This document shows positions 43,282 to 51,998 of a stretch of DNA of 52,247 bases, one piece after another. A model generated the notes under the pieces. The model was not told the DNA's origin, ran no database searches, and saw nothing but the letters and a program-made list of their open reading frames with translations. The position numbers and the translations under genes were made by a program. Each line of letters starts with the position of its first letter. The first letter of the stretch is position 1. The DNA is taken from assembly GCA_045660325.1 (NCBI GenBank), contig JAZRDO010000017.1, positions 1-52,247 on the forward strand, in the 5' to 3' direction. The DNA comes from SVTX01 sp045660325. GTDB taxonomy: Bacteria > Bacillota > Clostridia > Oscillospirales > CAG-272.

Positions 43282-43310
43282 ATTATATCATTTTTGAGGA
43301 GATTTGTCAA
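43282..43310 (-). promoter_or_regulatory. Consensus SigA promoter of the acidic lipoprotein
   Basis: On the minus strand TTGACA (43305-43310), 17 bases, TATAAT (43282-43287): perfect match. The leader of about 70 bases contains AAAAGGAGATT near the ATG. Confidence 0.93.
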
Positions 43311-43336
43311 TAATTTTACCGATAAGATCAGCCTAT

Positions 43337-45004
43337 TTAAGAATTTTTAAGATTTCTCTTCTCCCGTTCATTTAACGCCTTAACTCTACCCGAAAAGGCT
43401 TTAAAAAAGCTTACGAGCGATACTGTGATCACAACTGCAACGAATACGATAAGCATATAGACAAAGGTGTTTCCTATATAGGAATAAAGCGTTCTGTCCG
43501 TTCTGAAATAAGCGTCGGCAGTCGCGTGACCGACCTCACCCGCACCGCAAAGCTCAAGCACCTCACCCGTGGGAGCGATTACCGCTGAAATGCCCGTATT
43601 AGCGGAACGGATAACGTATCTGCCGCATTCTATGGCGCGAAGGCGCGACTGTGAATAATGCATATTAAGAGCCGCGGATTCCTTAAACCACGCGTCGTTT
43701 GTCGATACCGAAAGCATCTCCGCTCCATTTCTTACCGAATCAAGCGCAAGAGTCTCGTAAATCGAGTCAAAGCAAATAAGACCGCCTACCTTACCCTCCT
43801 GCATTTCAAACACAACGCTATCCGTACCGGGTTGAATATTATCCGTCTGAGCAAGCTCGGCAAGTGCGGGAATTATGGGCTCGATAAGCCACGCCATCGG
43901 AAGAAATTCTCCGAAAGGAACGAGATGCTGCTTAGCATAGACTCTCTCTCCGTAGCTTCCGTCGGGATTTACCTGAACTATTGAATTATAAAGTCCGTTT
44001 TCCTCGGAATTTCCGTCAACCGCAGTAAAGGTGGAAAACAGTATGGTTACGTTGTTTTCACGGGCTATTCGCGATACGGCATCCGCCATTCCGTAATGAT
44101 TTTCAAAGAACTCGTACGGAAGCACGGTTTCGGGCCAAACGACGATCTTCGCGCCCGACTCTGCCGCCGCCACCGTCAGCTCCTCATATTTTCCAATAGT
44201 ATAAAGATAATTCAATTCGGGAGAGGCATTCGACCACTTCTCCTCGTTGGTAACCGTATCCTGCGCGGCAGAAACACATATCTTACGCGCATCGTCATTT
44301 TGCGAATTTATATAAAGCAAAATTCCGCCGAGAGCACAATGGAAAACCATAGCGCCCGCGCAAATATAGGTAACGAGCTTTGCGCTCTTAATATTTATTA
44401 ACGCGTAAGCGATAAGAAGATTTACCGCAAGTATCATAAACGACACAAAATACGAGCCGAACGCCGACGCGGGCTGAATTATTACCTTATAGTCAAGCTG
44501 ACCTAAGGCAAGTCTTCCCCACGGAACACCCCACCAGCCGAGAGTTTGCCACCACTCGTTTACTGTAAACATAGCGGCAACAAGAAACGGCTTGATTATA
44601 GGGCAACGTCTTAGGAATATTCCTCTTGAAAGCCAAGCAAATATCGGGAATATGAGCGCCGCCGTCGCGGTCTGGAGCGCCGCCATACCAAAGGTGGCAA
44701 GTGTTACGACGAATATCGATTGCGCACCCGAAAGACCCGCAAAATCCATTGGATGCATAAAGTAAAACCAATGGAAAACAACGACGTAAAACGGCATAAA
44801 GTAGGATACACCCAAAAGATACAGCTTGCGAAGCCTTATCTTAACGTCGTCGGCAAATATATAAAGACACAACGCCGTCGGTATAAATGCGAGCCACTGA
44901 AGTATACCGAGCGCGGGAAAGACAAGCGGTAATGCCATAATAATACCGCTTGCCGCCGCGAACAAATATCCGAATTTTACAAGGATCCTTTTATTTGTAA
45001 TCAT
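43337..45004 (-). CDS. lnt: Apolipoprotein N-acyltransferase
   Basis: 555 residues. Several N-terminal membrane helices (about residues 10-250) precede a periplasm-facing nitrilase-like domain. The catalytic Glu is in VVWPETVLP (about residue 290), the Lys in YAKQHLVPFGEFLP (about 356) and the Cys in GLICFDSIYE (about 410), the E-K-C triad of Lnt. It transfers an acyl chain from phospholipid to the N-terminal Cys of lipoproteins. Lnt is standard in diderm bacteria and only patchy in Firmicutes. It is the last gene of upp-rluA-lnt. Membrane-stem residues and triad support a working enzyme. Confidence 0.92.
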   Translation of the reverse strand: MITNKRILVKFGYLFAAASGIIMALPLVFPALGILQWLAFIPTALCLYIFADDVKIRLRKLYLLGVSYFMPFYVVVFHWFYFMHPMDFAGLSGAQSIFVVTLATFGMAALQTATAALIFPIFAWLSRGIFLRRCPIIKPFLVAAMFTVNEWWQTLGWWGVPWGRLALGQLDYKVIIQPASAFGSYFVSFMILAVNLLIAYALINIKSAKLVTYICAGAMVFHCALGGILLYINSQNDDARKICVSAAQDTVTNEEKWSNASPELNYLYTIGKYEELTVAAAESGAKIVVWPETVLPYEFFENHYGMADAVSRIARENNVTILFSTFTAVDGNSEENGLYNSIVQVNPDGSYGERVYAKQHLVPFGEFLPMAWLIEPIIPALAELAQTDNIQPGTDSVVFEMQEGKVGGLICFDSIYETLALDSVRNGAEMLSVSTNDAWFKESAALNMHYSQSRLRAIECGRYVIRSANTGISAVIAPTGEVLELCGAGEVGHATADAYFRTDRTLYSYIGNTFVYMLIVFVAVVITVSLVSFFKAFSGRVKALNEREKRNLKNS

Positions 45005-45018
45005 ATTTTCTCTTTCGA

Positions 45019-46008
45019 TTATTTATTTTTCTGCAATTTCTCGCAAGCGCCCGGGAAGTTCTTCACAAACCAAATGTCCGCGGGGTCAAGCGATACCTGC
45101 TTACCGCGAAGATAACCGAGCTCTCCCGAATTATCCTTGAAATTGAAGATCAGCTTATAAGAATAGAGTGCCTGATATTTGTATCCGCTATCCCTGTCGT
45201 CGCGGTTTATTCCGTACTTTCCGTCGCCGAGAAGCGGGTGACCTATATGAGACATGTGTGCTCTTATCTGATGCGTTCTACCCGTTACAAGCTCGACCTC
45301 AATAAGAGAATTACCTCCCGCGGTAGAAATTGCGCGGTATTTTGTAATAATGTTTTTATATCCCGCAAGCTCGCGGTCGGAGATCTTGACAGTATTATTT
45401 TTCGCGTCCTTTTTGAGATAACCGTAGAGCGTGTCGGATGCCTTGGGCATCTTTCCGTGCACCGCACAAACGTAGAACTTTCTGATCTCGTCGTTCTTTA
45501 TCTTCTCATTCATCTCGCGAAGAGCCGCAGCGTTCTTTGCGGCAATAACGATACCGCCCGTATTTCTGTCGATTCGGTTGCAGAGCGCGGGAGCAAAGGA
45601 CTGCTCGGCATCGGGATCGTATTCACCCTTATTATACAAATATGCCTGAATGTGCATAATAAGTGTGTTATCCTTTGCGCTGTCGTCCTCGTGAACAAGC
45701 ACGCCCGGACGCTTGTTGCAAAGAATGATATTTTCGTCTTCATACACGATATCAATCTTCGGTTTGATTCGTGCCAGGGCACCCGTATCCTTTTCGGGAG
45801 ATGAGAAAAACTCATCTCTTATGAAGAGCTGGATCTCATCGCCCTCAAGAAGAATATATTTCTCGTCGGCGCGACGACGGTTGACCTTGATTTTCTTTGT
45901 TCTTATGTACTTATACATAAGCGACGCGGGAAGACCGCAAACCGCTTTCGTAAGGAATTTGTCGAGTCGCTGTCCCGCGTCGTTCTTTTTTATTTGGATT
46001 ATCTGCAC
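45019..46008 (-). CDS. RluA-family pseudouridine synthase
   Basis: 329 residues. The start is a GTG at 46006-46008 that directly follows the upp stop TAA, so it is likely reached by coupled translation. S4-like N-terminus RLDKFLTKAVCG precedes the catalytic domain: DENIILCNKRPGVLVHEDD, CNRIDRNTGGIVIAAKN with the catalytic Asp, and GRTHQIRAHMSHIGHPLLGDG. It modifies rRNA or tRNA uridines. It is the second RluA-type protein in the window; with the RsuA type that makes three, and their sites must differ. Confidence 0.92.
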   Translation of the reverse strand: MQIIQIKKNDAGQRLDKFLTKAVCGLPASLMYKYIRTKKIKVNRRRADEKYILLEGDEIQLFIRDEFFSSPEKDTGALARIKPKIDIVYEDENIILCNKRPGVLVHEDDSAKDNTLIMHIQAYLYNKGEYDPDAEQSFAPALCNRIDRNTGGIVIAAKNAAALREMNEKIKNDEIRKFYVCAVHGKMPKASDTLYGYLKKDAKNNTVKISDRELAGYKNIITKYRAISTAGGNSLIEVELVTGRTHQIRAHMSHIGHPLLGDGKYGINRDDRDSGYKYQALYSYKLIFNFKDNSGELGYLRGKQVSLDPADIWFVKNFPGACEKLQKNK

Positions 46009-46638
46009 TTAGAGTGTACCGAAAATTCTGTCGCCCGCGTCGCCAAGACCGGGAACGATATATGCCTTCTCGTTTAAGCACTCGTCGAGAGCTGCTGTGA
46101 AAATATCAACGTCGGGATGATTCTCCTGAACCTTCTTTACGCCCTCGGGAGCAGCCACGAGACACATAAACTTAATATTCTTACAGCCTCTCTTCTTCAA
46201 AATGTCAAGAGCGTCGGAAGCGGAGCCACCCGTAGCAAGCATGGGGTCAACGAGGATTACGATTCTATCCTGAATATCCGAGGGAAGCTTACAGTAATAT
46301 TCAACAGGCTCGTGTGTTGCGGGATCACGGTAAAGACCGATATGTCCTACCTTAGCAACGGGAACGAGGCTGAGGATACCGTCAACCATACCAACGCCTG
46401 CGCGAAGGATCGGAACCACGGCAAGCTTCTTACCTGCTACCATTGCGGCCTTTGTCTTTGTGATGGGAGTTTCAATAATAACGTCCTCAAGAGGAAGGTC
46501 GCGTGTGATCTCATAGCCCATAAGCATAGCGATCTCATTGAGAAGCTCGCGGAAATCCTTTGAGCCCGTCTTTTTATTTCTCATAATAGAAAGCTTGTGT
46601 GTAATAAGAGGATGATCAACAATATGAAGTGTGCTCAT
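46009..46638 (-). CDS. upp: Uracil phosphoribosyltransferase
   Basis: 209 residues, full length. It salvages uracil with PRPP to make UMP. The PRPP loop is ILVDPMLATGGSASDAL, the N-terminal region is HPLITHKLSIMRNK and the base-binding end is AYIVPGLGDAGDRIFGT. It has its own SigA promoter on the minus strand, divergent from mtaB, and heads upp-rluA-lnt. No PyrR or T-box leader is visible in the 60-base leader. Confidence 0.97.
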   Translation of the reverse strand: MSTLHIVDHPLITHKLSIMRNKKTGSKDFRELLNEIAMLMGYEITRDLPLEDVIIETPITKTKAAMVAGKKLAVVPILRAGVGMVDGILSLVPVAKVGHIGLYRDPATHEPVEYYCKLPSDIQDRIVILVDPMLATGGSASDALDILKKRGCKNIKFMCLVAAPEGVKKVQENHPDVDIFTAALDECLNEKAYIVPGLGDAGDRIFGTL

Positions 46639-46700
46639 TTATAAATCCTTTCCGGGGGGAGTATGTACAAACAATTCCCACAATAAATTTTATTAATTAT

Positions 46701-46729
46701 ATTATACTACCTTTATATATTTTTTTCAA
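46701..46729 (-). promoter_or_regulatory. SigA promoter of upp-rluA-lnt
   Basis: On the minus strand TTGAAA (46724-46729), 17 bases, TATAAT (46701-46706). Confidence 0.85.
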
Positions 46730-46789
46730 GGGCTTTTTTTAATTTATTGATTATTTTGTCATAATGCGCGTGAATTTTTTACAAGACAC

Positions 46790-46818
46790 TTTACAAAAAG
46801 CCCGATTCGTGATAAAAT
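46790..46818 (+). promoter_or_regulatory. SigA promoter of mtaB
   Basis: TTTACA (46790-46795), 17 bases, TAAAAT (46813-46818), about 35 bases before the mtaB ATG. Confidence 0.75.
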
Positions 46819-46852
46819 TAATATATACAGAGTTAAAATTTTGGAGAAAAAT

Positions 46853-48166
46853 ATGTACGAAGAAAAGAAAAGGATCTCTATAAGCACACTTGGCTGCAAG
46901 GTCAACCAATACGAATCCGAGGCGATTGCCGAGGGCCTTGAGGCGCGCAGCTACGAGATAACTTCATTTGAAAATGCAAATTTTGCACATATAATAAACA
47001 CCTGCACGGTAACTGCGGAATCCGACCGCAAGGCGCGTCAGCTTATTCGTCGCGCCATAAAGAAAAATCCGAACGCGTTCATTCTCGTTTGCGGCTGCTT
47101 CTCGCAAACAAGTCCTGCGGCAGTTGCAAAAATCGAGGGCGTTGACTATATCGTAGGCACGGCGAACAAAATGTCGCTTATAGAAAAGCTTTGCGAGTTC
47201 GACGCCAAGGGGGGCAAGAATCCGACTCCCGAAATATGCGTTCCCTCTCTTGAAGACGCCGATTTTGAAAAAATGTGCATAAAGAAATTCGATAGAACTC
47301 GCGCATACGTAAAAATTCAGGACGGATGCGAATCCCGCTGCACATACTGCGCCATTCCCGGCGCGCGCGGTCCCGTTCGCTCAAAGGCGTTTGACGACGT
47401 GCTCGACGAGGTAAAGCTCCTTACGGCAGGCGGATGCCGAGAAATCGTGCTTACGGGCATTGAAACGGGCTCGTACGGACGCGATCTTGACGGCGAGGAG
47501 AATCTCGCTTCCCTGCTTTGTGAAATTGATAAGATCGAGGGCATCGGACGAATCCGCTTAGGCTCGCTTGACCCCGCGATAATCAAGCCCGCATTCGTAG
47601 AAAAGATCAAGCCCTTAAAATCCTTGACTCATCATTTCCACCTCTCGCTCCAAAGCGGAAGCGATAAGGTTTTGGCATCAATGAAGCGCAAATACAATTC
47701 CACTCAGGCTATGCGCGCGATAAATCTCCTTCGCGACGCGTTTGACGATCTTCAGCTTACGACCGACGTTATCGTAGGCTTCCCCGGTGAGACCGACGAG
47801 GATTTTGAGAAAAGCTGCGAATTTGCCCGCCAAGCAAGATTCCTTATGATACACGTTTTCCCCTACTCCAAGCGTGAGGGCACGCCCGCCGCAAAGATGA
47901 AGGATCAGGTGGACGATCAAGTGAAAAAGGCGCGCGTTTCTACGCTCTCGAAAATCAGTCAGGACATCAGATGTGAGATACTCGACTCGCTTATGGGCAC
48001 GACTCACTCGGTTTTGTTTGAGACTTATATTGACGGAGTTATGTATGGACACACGCGCGAGTTTATCGAGGTCAAGGTGAAGTCAAGTGTGAATCTTCAC
48101 TCCGAGGTGCGAGACGTAAGGCTCCTCTCACACGACGGATCAATTTGCGAATGTGAAATTATTTAA
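46853..48166 (+). CDS. mtaB: tRNA t6A37 methylthiotransferase MtaB
   Basis: 437 residues from the ATG at 46853, preceded by TTTTGGAG; an in-frame TTG at 46841 overlaps that site. The N-terminal MTTase domain binds one cluster through Cys in STLGCKVNQYESE, NTCTVTAESDRK and VCGCFSQ. The radical SAM motif is GCESRCTYCAIPGARGP, and a TRAM-like C-terminus follows. It converts t6A to ms2t6A at position 37 of tRNA-Lys. It uses the product of Sua5 (29852-30889). It is followed 10 bases later by the PurL-like gene. Confidence 0.96.
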   Translation: MYEEKKRISISTLGCKVNQYESEAIAEGLEARSYEITSFENANFAHIINTCTVTAESDRKARQLIRRAIKKNPNAFILVCGCFSQTSPAAVAKIEGVDYIVGTANKMSLIEKLCEFDAKGGKNPTPEICVPSLEDADFEKMCIKKFDRTRAYVKIQDGCESRCTYCAIPGARGPVRSKAFDDVLDEVKLLTAGGCREIVLTGIETGSYGRDLDGEENLASLLCEIDKIEGIGRIRLGSLDPAIIKPAFVEKIKPLKSLTHHFHLSLQSGSDKVLASMKRKYNSTQAMRAINLLRDAFDDLQLTTDVIVGFPGETDEDFEKSCEFARQARFLMIHVFPYSKREGTPAAKMKDQVDDQVKKARVSTLSKISQDIRCEILDSLMGTTHSVLFETYIDGVMYGHTREFIEVKVKSSVNLHSEVRDVRLLSHDGSICECEII

Positions 48167-48176
48167 GAGGAATATT

Positions 48177-49787
48177 ATGAAAAAATCCCACGAAAAGCAG
48201 CTGCTTACGAATAATCTTGATTTTTCCGTAAGGCTTGTTGAGGTTATCCAAAATCACAATACCCTTTCCGCCATCGATAGCTTTAAAACGAACGACAAGC
48301 TTTCCGAGGATTGCTTTGCGGATCTTATAAAAAAGCATGCCGCGGTATACGGCGAGGGTGCGACCGTATCGCTTGGATCTCTCTTCGGCGCGACGGACGA
48401 ATTTATAGAAAAGTATCTTTCAAGACCTGTGGGCGAGAGCCGTCTCTCCGCTCTTGACACAAGACTTGCGCTTTACTGCCACGGTGACCTTGACGTTACT
48501 TCTCTTCCCATATTCGATATTGAAGGCGAGAAATTCGGCATTTACAAGAGAATTCCTCATAAGAGCGAGCTTTCCTTTAAAAACGCGAGTGTGATTTCCC
48601 TTCTTCCCGCACAGGAAATGCCGTATAAAAAATATTGCGATATTGCGACTACGTTGATTGCGATAACCGAGAATCTCGGTCTTATTTCCCACCCGACCGT
48701 TATTGATCGCCGAGGCATTATCGGCCTTCTTTGCGATCTCGGTGTCGGCGCAAGCATTGATATCGCATCATACCCCGTAAATACCGAATGCGACAGCTTT
48801 CAGGAGTCACTGTATAAATTCACGGATATGTGCGCGTTTGTTATTGAGGAGAAGCACAAATCAAGGCTTCTTGAATTTCTCATTGAGTCCGGACTGATTG
48901 CGGTTGAGTGCGCTACACTTTGCCGCGACGAAAAGATCACTATTTCAAATAACGGTAAAGAAATTACAAGCTTCTATATTAGTTCTGTAAAGGATAATGA
49001 AATCATTATTCTGGAGGACGTTATCTCAAGCCCACAGTATTCCCCCGAAAGGATCTCCGTATCGAGACTTCCCCTTACGGCGAATTCTTCCATTCCCACA
49101 AGACGGAAGGACGTGGAGAGCGTTTATACTACGCTCACGGGCGCATCCACGGGCGCGTCCTGCGATATAGATGAATATTCTATGCAAAACGTAACGCTTG
49201 CGACTCTTCTTACGATCTTTGAGCTTGTCACAAAGGGTGCGGACAGGCGCAGTATCAGGCTTTCAAAGAAAATTTCCTTTAAATCCGACTGCGACGTGTC
49301 ACATATCGTTGATACCGCGCTTGCGCTTCACAAGGTACAAACCGAGCTTGTCCTTCCGAGTGAAGGTAATAAGCTTGATTTTGATGCCGATAAAAATAAG
49401 GCGAGTATTTTCGCGACGGGCACGACCGTCTCAACCGAGAATATGCCCTCTGATCATTTCCACGGGGATAAGAATAATATCTATATTCTTTCGGGAATCG
49501 ACGCGGACGTTCAAAGCATCAATTTTGAAGCTGTACGTCGCGTGCTTGATTATATCCATTTCCTTGTGCTGCACCGTAACGTAATAAGCGCAAGGGTGTT
49601 CTTCAATACCCCCATCGATGAGGCGATCTCTTCTATGAATGCCAAAAATATAAAGCTGATTACAAGGGATACGAGCACACTCAAATGTCCGCTTTTGTAT
49701 ATTATCGCTACCTCTCCGGGAGAGCTGCGCGGTACTTATCTCGGTCACACCGAAGATGATGCCAATGATGAGGAAATAGTCAAATAG
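48177..49787 (+). CDS. Divergent PurL/AIR-synthase-like protein, probable pseudoenzyme
   Basis: 536 residues from ATG 48177, after AAGAGGAATATT. Three stretches match the layout of the PurL C-terminal two thirds. Residues about 150-260 look like a first AIR-synthase C domain (ITENLGLISHPTVIDRRGII, then a VIEEKHKSRLLEFLIESG helix). Residues about 330-400 recall the second AIR-synthase N domain (FELVTKGADRRSIRLS). Residues about 430-530 look like the second C domain (NIYILSGIDAD, SPGELRGTYLG). The Gly-Gly and GKDSMSGT motifs of working PurL are not found. Related folds include PurM, ThiL and SelD. It follows mtaB in the same unit. The fold call is an inference from the pattern. Confidence 0.6.
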   Translation: MKKSHEKQLLTNNLDFSVRLVEVIQNHNTLSAIDSFKTNDKLSEDCFADLIKKHAAVYGEGATVSLGSLFGATDEFIEKYLSRPVGESRLSALDTRLALYCHGDLDVTSLPIFDIEGEKFGIYKRIPHKSELSFKNASVISLLPAQEMPYKKYCDIATTLIAITENLGLISHPTVIDRRGIIGLLCDLGVGASIDIASYPVNTECDSFQESLYKFTDMCAFVIEEKHKSRLLEFLIESGLIAVECATLCRDEKITISNNGKEITSFYISSVKDNEIIILEDVISSPQYSPERISVSRLPLTANSSIPTRRKDVESVYTTLTGASTGASCDIDEYSMQNVTLATLLTIFELVTKGADRRSIRLSKKISFKSDCDVSHIVDTALALHKVQTELVLPSEGNKLDFDADKNKASIFATGTTVSTENMPSDHFHGDKNNIYILSGIDADVQSINFEAVRRVLDYIHFLVLHRNVISARVFFNTPIDEAISSMNAKNIKLITRDTSTLKCPLLYIIATSPGELRGTYLGHTEDDANDEEIVK

Positions 49788-49833
49788 CACTAAAATTAAC
49801 TTCATATATATTAAAATTTTTTCAAAAAAACTA

Positions 49834-49862
49834 TTGCATTTTCAAAAAAAGTGTGGTATAAT
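49834..49862 (+). promoter_or_regulatory. SigA promoter of rpmB
   Basis: TTGCAT (49834-49839), 17 bases, TATAAT (49857-49862). The transcript should start near 49869, about 105 bases before the ATG. Confidence 0.82.
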
Positions 49863-49879
49863 GTATGCAATGTGCGAAA

Positions 49880-49937
49880 ATCTTATGTTTGGACTGTCAT
49901 TTTTGTCCCGAAGGTTTGCATAAGATAATAATTTTTT
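49880..49937 (+). promoter_or_regulatory. Structured rpmB leader, candidate autoregulatory element
   Basis: Arms ATCTTATG (49880-49887) and CATAAGAT (49919-49926) enclose a second stem GGAC/GTCC (49891-49894, 49905-49908) and are followed by a T run (49932-49937). The position, at the start of a ribosomal protein transcript, fits an r-protein-binding or attenuator leader. I do not recognise a named Rfam family. Confidence 0.5.
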
Positions 49938-49975
49938 AGTTTATATATGCATGAAATATGCTAGGAGGTGTCAAA

Positions 49976-50161
49976 ATGGCAAAGTGTAGTATTTGTGGTA
50001 AGGGTGTTGTTTTCGGTCAGAACGTTTCTCACTCCAACCGTAAGACAAACAGATCTTGGAAGCCCAATATCCGTAAGGTTAAGGCAGTAGTTGACGGTAC
50101 ACCCAAGACCGTTGCTGTATGCTCCCGTTGTCTTCGTTCCGGCAAGGTAAACAGAGCTTAA
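49976..50161 (+). CDS. rpmB: 50S ribosomal protein L28
   Basis: 61 residues, MAKCSICGKG start, with AGGAGG 7 bases upstream of the ATG. The zinc-ribbon form is present: CSIC near the start and CSRC in VAVCSRCLRSGKV, the C+ version. L28 lies in the large subunit near the E site. It has its own promoter, a structured leader and a terminator, so it is monocistronic or nearly so. Confidence 0.97.
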   Translation: MAKCSICGKGVVFGQNVSHSNRKTNRSWKPNIRKVKAVVDGTPKTVAVCSRCLRSGKVNRA

Positions 50162-50180
50162 TTTAAAAAAGTTTAAAACA

Positions 50181-50218
50181 TATAGGGTGTGTCGCACGGC
50201 ACACCCTGTAAGTTTTTT
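50181..50218 (+). terminator. rpmB terminator
   Basis: Stem TATAGGGTGTG (50181-50191) with CACACCCTGTA (50200-50210), then AG and six T. It ends rpmB before the GME-fold gene; some read-through must occur or a weak promoter must exist, as I see no other promoter for that gene. Confidence 0.88.
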
Positions 50219-50230
50219 AAGGAGAAAATT

Positions 50231-50944
50231 ATGTCCTTGGCGATCATAAACAGTACTTTTCCCGAAAAAGCAATAAAAATGCTTTCACTCGACGGGCACG
50301 AGATCATAGCTCTACCGCCGAGTAAAGCTCTGCCCCACCCTATGTCAACTCACCCCGATATGCTGCTCTTTTGCGGCTTTGGGGCTATTGTATGCCATAA
50401 AGATTATTATGAGGAAAACCGCACCCTTATTGATATAATCGTCAATAAAAGCGAAAATAGACTCATTCTCAGCGACGAGAAAATAGAAGAAGAATATCCA
50501 CGCGACGCGATATTCAACGCGGCAGTCGTAGGAAACAATCTTTTGTGCAATACGAGATTTATATCAAGATATATTCTTGAGCTTGCAAACATAAACGGGA
50601 TCAATATCATCCACGTAAATCAGGGGTACACGAAATGCTCGACTCTTATTGTGGGCGAGAACAATATAATTACAGCCGACCGCGGTATTCATTCTGCGGC
50701 ACAGAAGGCGGGTATCAATTCCCTTCTTATCGGCGCGGGCAACGTCTCTCTCGACCCTTATGAGTACGGATTTATCGGCGGCGCTACGGGAATGCTTGAA
50801 AATAAAGTATTCTTCTGCGGAGACCTTGAGGAGCATCCCGATAAAGAAAAAATTGTTGAATTTATTTCCGCCTGCGGTAAGGAAGGTGTCTTTTTGCCGT
50901 TTGAGAGATTGACTGATACGGGAAGTATACTTTTTATAAAATAA
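50231..50944 (+). CDS. DUF6873 family GME-fold protein
   Basis: 237 residues from ATG 50231, preceded by AAGGAGAAAATT; an in-frame ATG at 50189 lies inside the rpmB terminator. The beta-propeller-like order of short strands and the conserved stretch HVNQGYTKCSTLIVGENNII with ITADRGIHSAAQ match the GME (guanidino-group-modifying enzyme) fold proteins annotated as DUF6873. The catalytic Cys and His of amidinotransferases are not clearly present, so activity is uncertain. It ends in a strong terminator. Confidence 0.7.
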   Translation: MSLAIINSTFPEKAIKMLSLDGHEIIALPPSKALPHPMSTHPDMLLFCGFGAIVCHKDYYEENRTLIDIIVNKSENRLILSDEKIEEEYPRDAIFNAAVVGNNLLCNTRFISRYILELANINGINIIHVNQGYTKCSTLIVGENNIITADRGIHSAAQKAGINSLLIGAGNVSLDPYEYGFIGGATGMLENKVFFCGDLEEHPDKEKIVEFISACGKEGVFLPFERLTDTGSILFIK

Positions 50945-50969
50945 GCGGTTGAGAAATCTCAACCGCTTA
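50942..50969. terminator. Bidirectional terminator, GME gene and flavin reductase gene
   Basis: A 13-bp stem, TAAGCGGTTGAGA (50942-50954) with TCTCAACCGCTTA (50957-50969), overlapping the GME gene stop. T-rich on the right and A-rich on the left. It lies between the converging genes. Confidence 0.9.
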
Positions 50970-50972
50970 AAT

Positions 50973-51905
50973 TTATTTCTTTTTATTTGCTTTTTCCTTC
51001 GCTCTCTTGTCATTGATAATCTTCATATGAGTTTCATCAATAAGAGTTACGCCATTTTCTCTCGCCCAATCAACGCATCCACGAAGAACCAGAGGCAAGA
51101 ACACTCTCGGTACAGCGAGAACTGTCATAAGTGCGCCGTCTGTAAACTTGATCTTGTCATCAATTCTGTCGGCAGCATATCTTACAGACTCAAGAGATGC
51201 CTTTCGCATCTGGAGAAGCTCTGCACGCATTTTGGTCTTTCTGTGATACCAGAAATTCTTGCTGTCGCGATAACCATAGTCAACAGGAAGATTCGGGAAA
51301 TCCTTGGCCTTTACACCGTTTATAATCGCATCGCTGTATTTCTTCTTCATAAGTATCTTGTCGATTTTAAGAATGAAATGCGCACCGAATTTGCTTGTAA
51401 TACCATTAAAATCATGGTAAGGTCCTTCATAACCGTTAAGCTCGCCCGGCATATCACGGTCAGCTCCGTCAAGCTCACGAACCCAAGTACACTCAATAAC
51501 CTGCATAGCTTCGGTAAGCACCATAGGACGCTTCTCACCGCTCTCTTCTTCAAGAAGACTCGACTCAAGCTTGAAGTTGCATTTAGGCATCTTTTCTTCG
51601 GGCTTGTCGCCGGGCCAAGAAAGCTTAACTGCTTCCTTGAAATACTTGGACTCGTCCGTTATAAAGTTGAGCGCACACTTTCCGTTACGAAGAATGTTCT
51701 GCGCAGTATTGGATGAATTTCTACAGCACAAAAGCATTGCATAATAGTCCTTGCCTGCTACGTAATAAGGCTGAACGAGAGAGTATGGACCGAGAGTTGT
51801 CGAGCCGTCCTCGCAAAGCGTGCTGATAATAACCGTAGGCATCGGAAAGAAAAGAGATGTCTGATAAAAGTTGTCAACGATTCTTAAATTTTCAAAGCTA
51901 CTCAT
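50973..51905 (-). CDS. Flavin reductase-like protein with C-terminal PCP_red-like domain
   Basis: 310 residues. Residues about 15-175 match the FMN-binding split-barrel flavin reductase family (PMPTVIISTLCEDGSTTLGPY, LRNGKCALNFITDES). A C-terminal segment at about residues 255-300 (VPRVFLPLVLRGCVDWAREN) looks like the small protochlorophyllide-reductase-like (PCP_red) helix domain, which is found fused to redox proteins. The tail is Lys-rich. The partner and substrate are unknown. It has a promoter upstream and shares its terminator with the GME gene. Confidence 0.8.
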   Translation of the reverse strand: MSSFENLRIVDNFYQTSLFFPMPTVIISTLCEDGSTTLGPYSLVQPYYVAGKDYYAMLLCCRNSSNTAQNILRNGKCALNFITDESKYFKEAVKLSWPGDKPEEKMPKCNFKLESSLLEEESGEKRPMVLTEAMQVIECTWVRELDGADRDMPGELNGYEGPYHDFNGITSKFGAHFILKIDKILMKKKYSDAIINGVKAKDFPNLPVDYGYRDSKNFWYHRKTKMRAELLQMRKASLESVRYAADRIDDKIKFTDGALMTVLAVPRVFLPLVLRGCVDWARENGVTLIDETHMKIINDKRAKEKANKKK

Positions 51906-51939
51906 AAAAATACCGCCTTTGTAAAATGTTTATATAACA

Positions 51940-51968
51940 ATTATAACACATATGATATATGAGGTCAA
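51940..51968 (-). promoter_or_regulatory. SigA promoter of the flavin reductase-like gene
   Basis: On the minus strand TTGACC (51963-51968), 17 bases, TATAAT (51940-51945), about 35 bases before the ATG. Confidence 0.87.
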
Positions 51969-51998
51969 GATAATATTTCCCAATTTTAAAATTTGCAC

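Noticed and set aside
46639..46700. PyrR or riboswitch control of upp
   Set aside because: The leader is about 60 bases with no recognisable hairpin or conserved motif.
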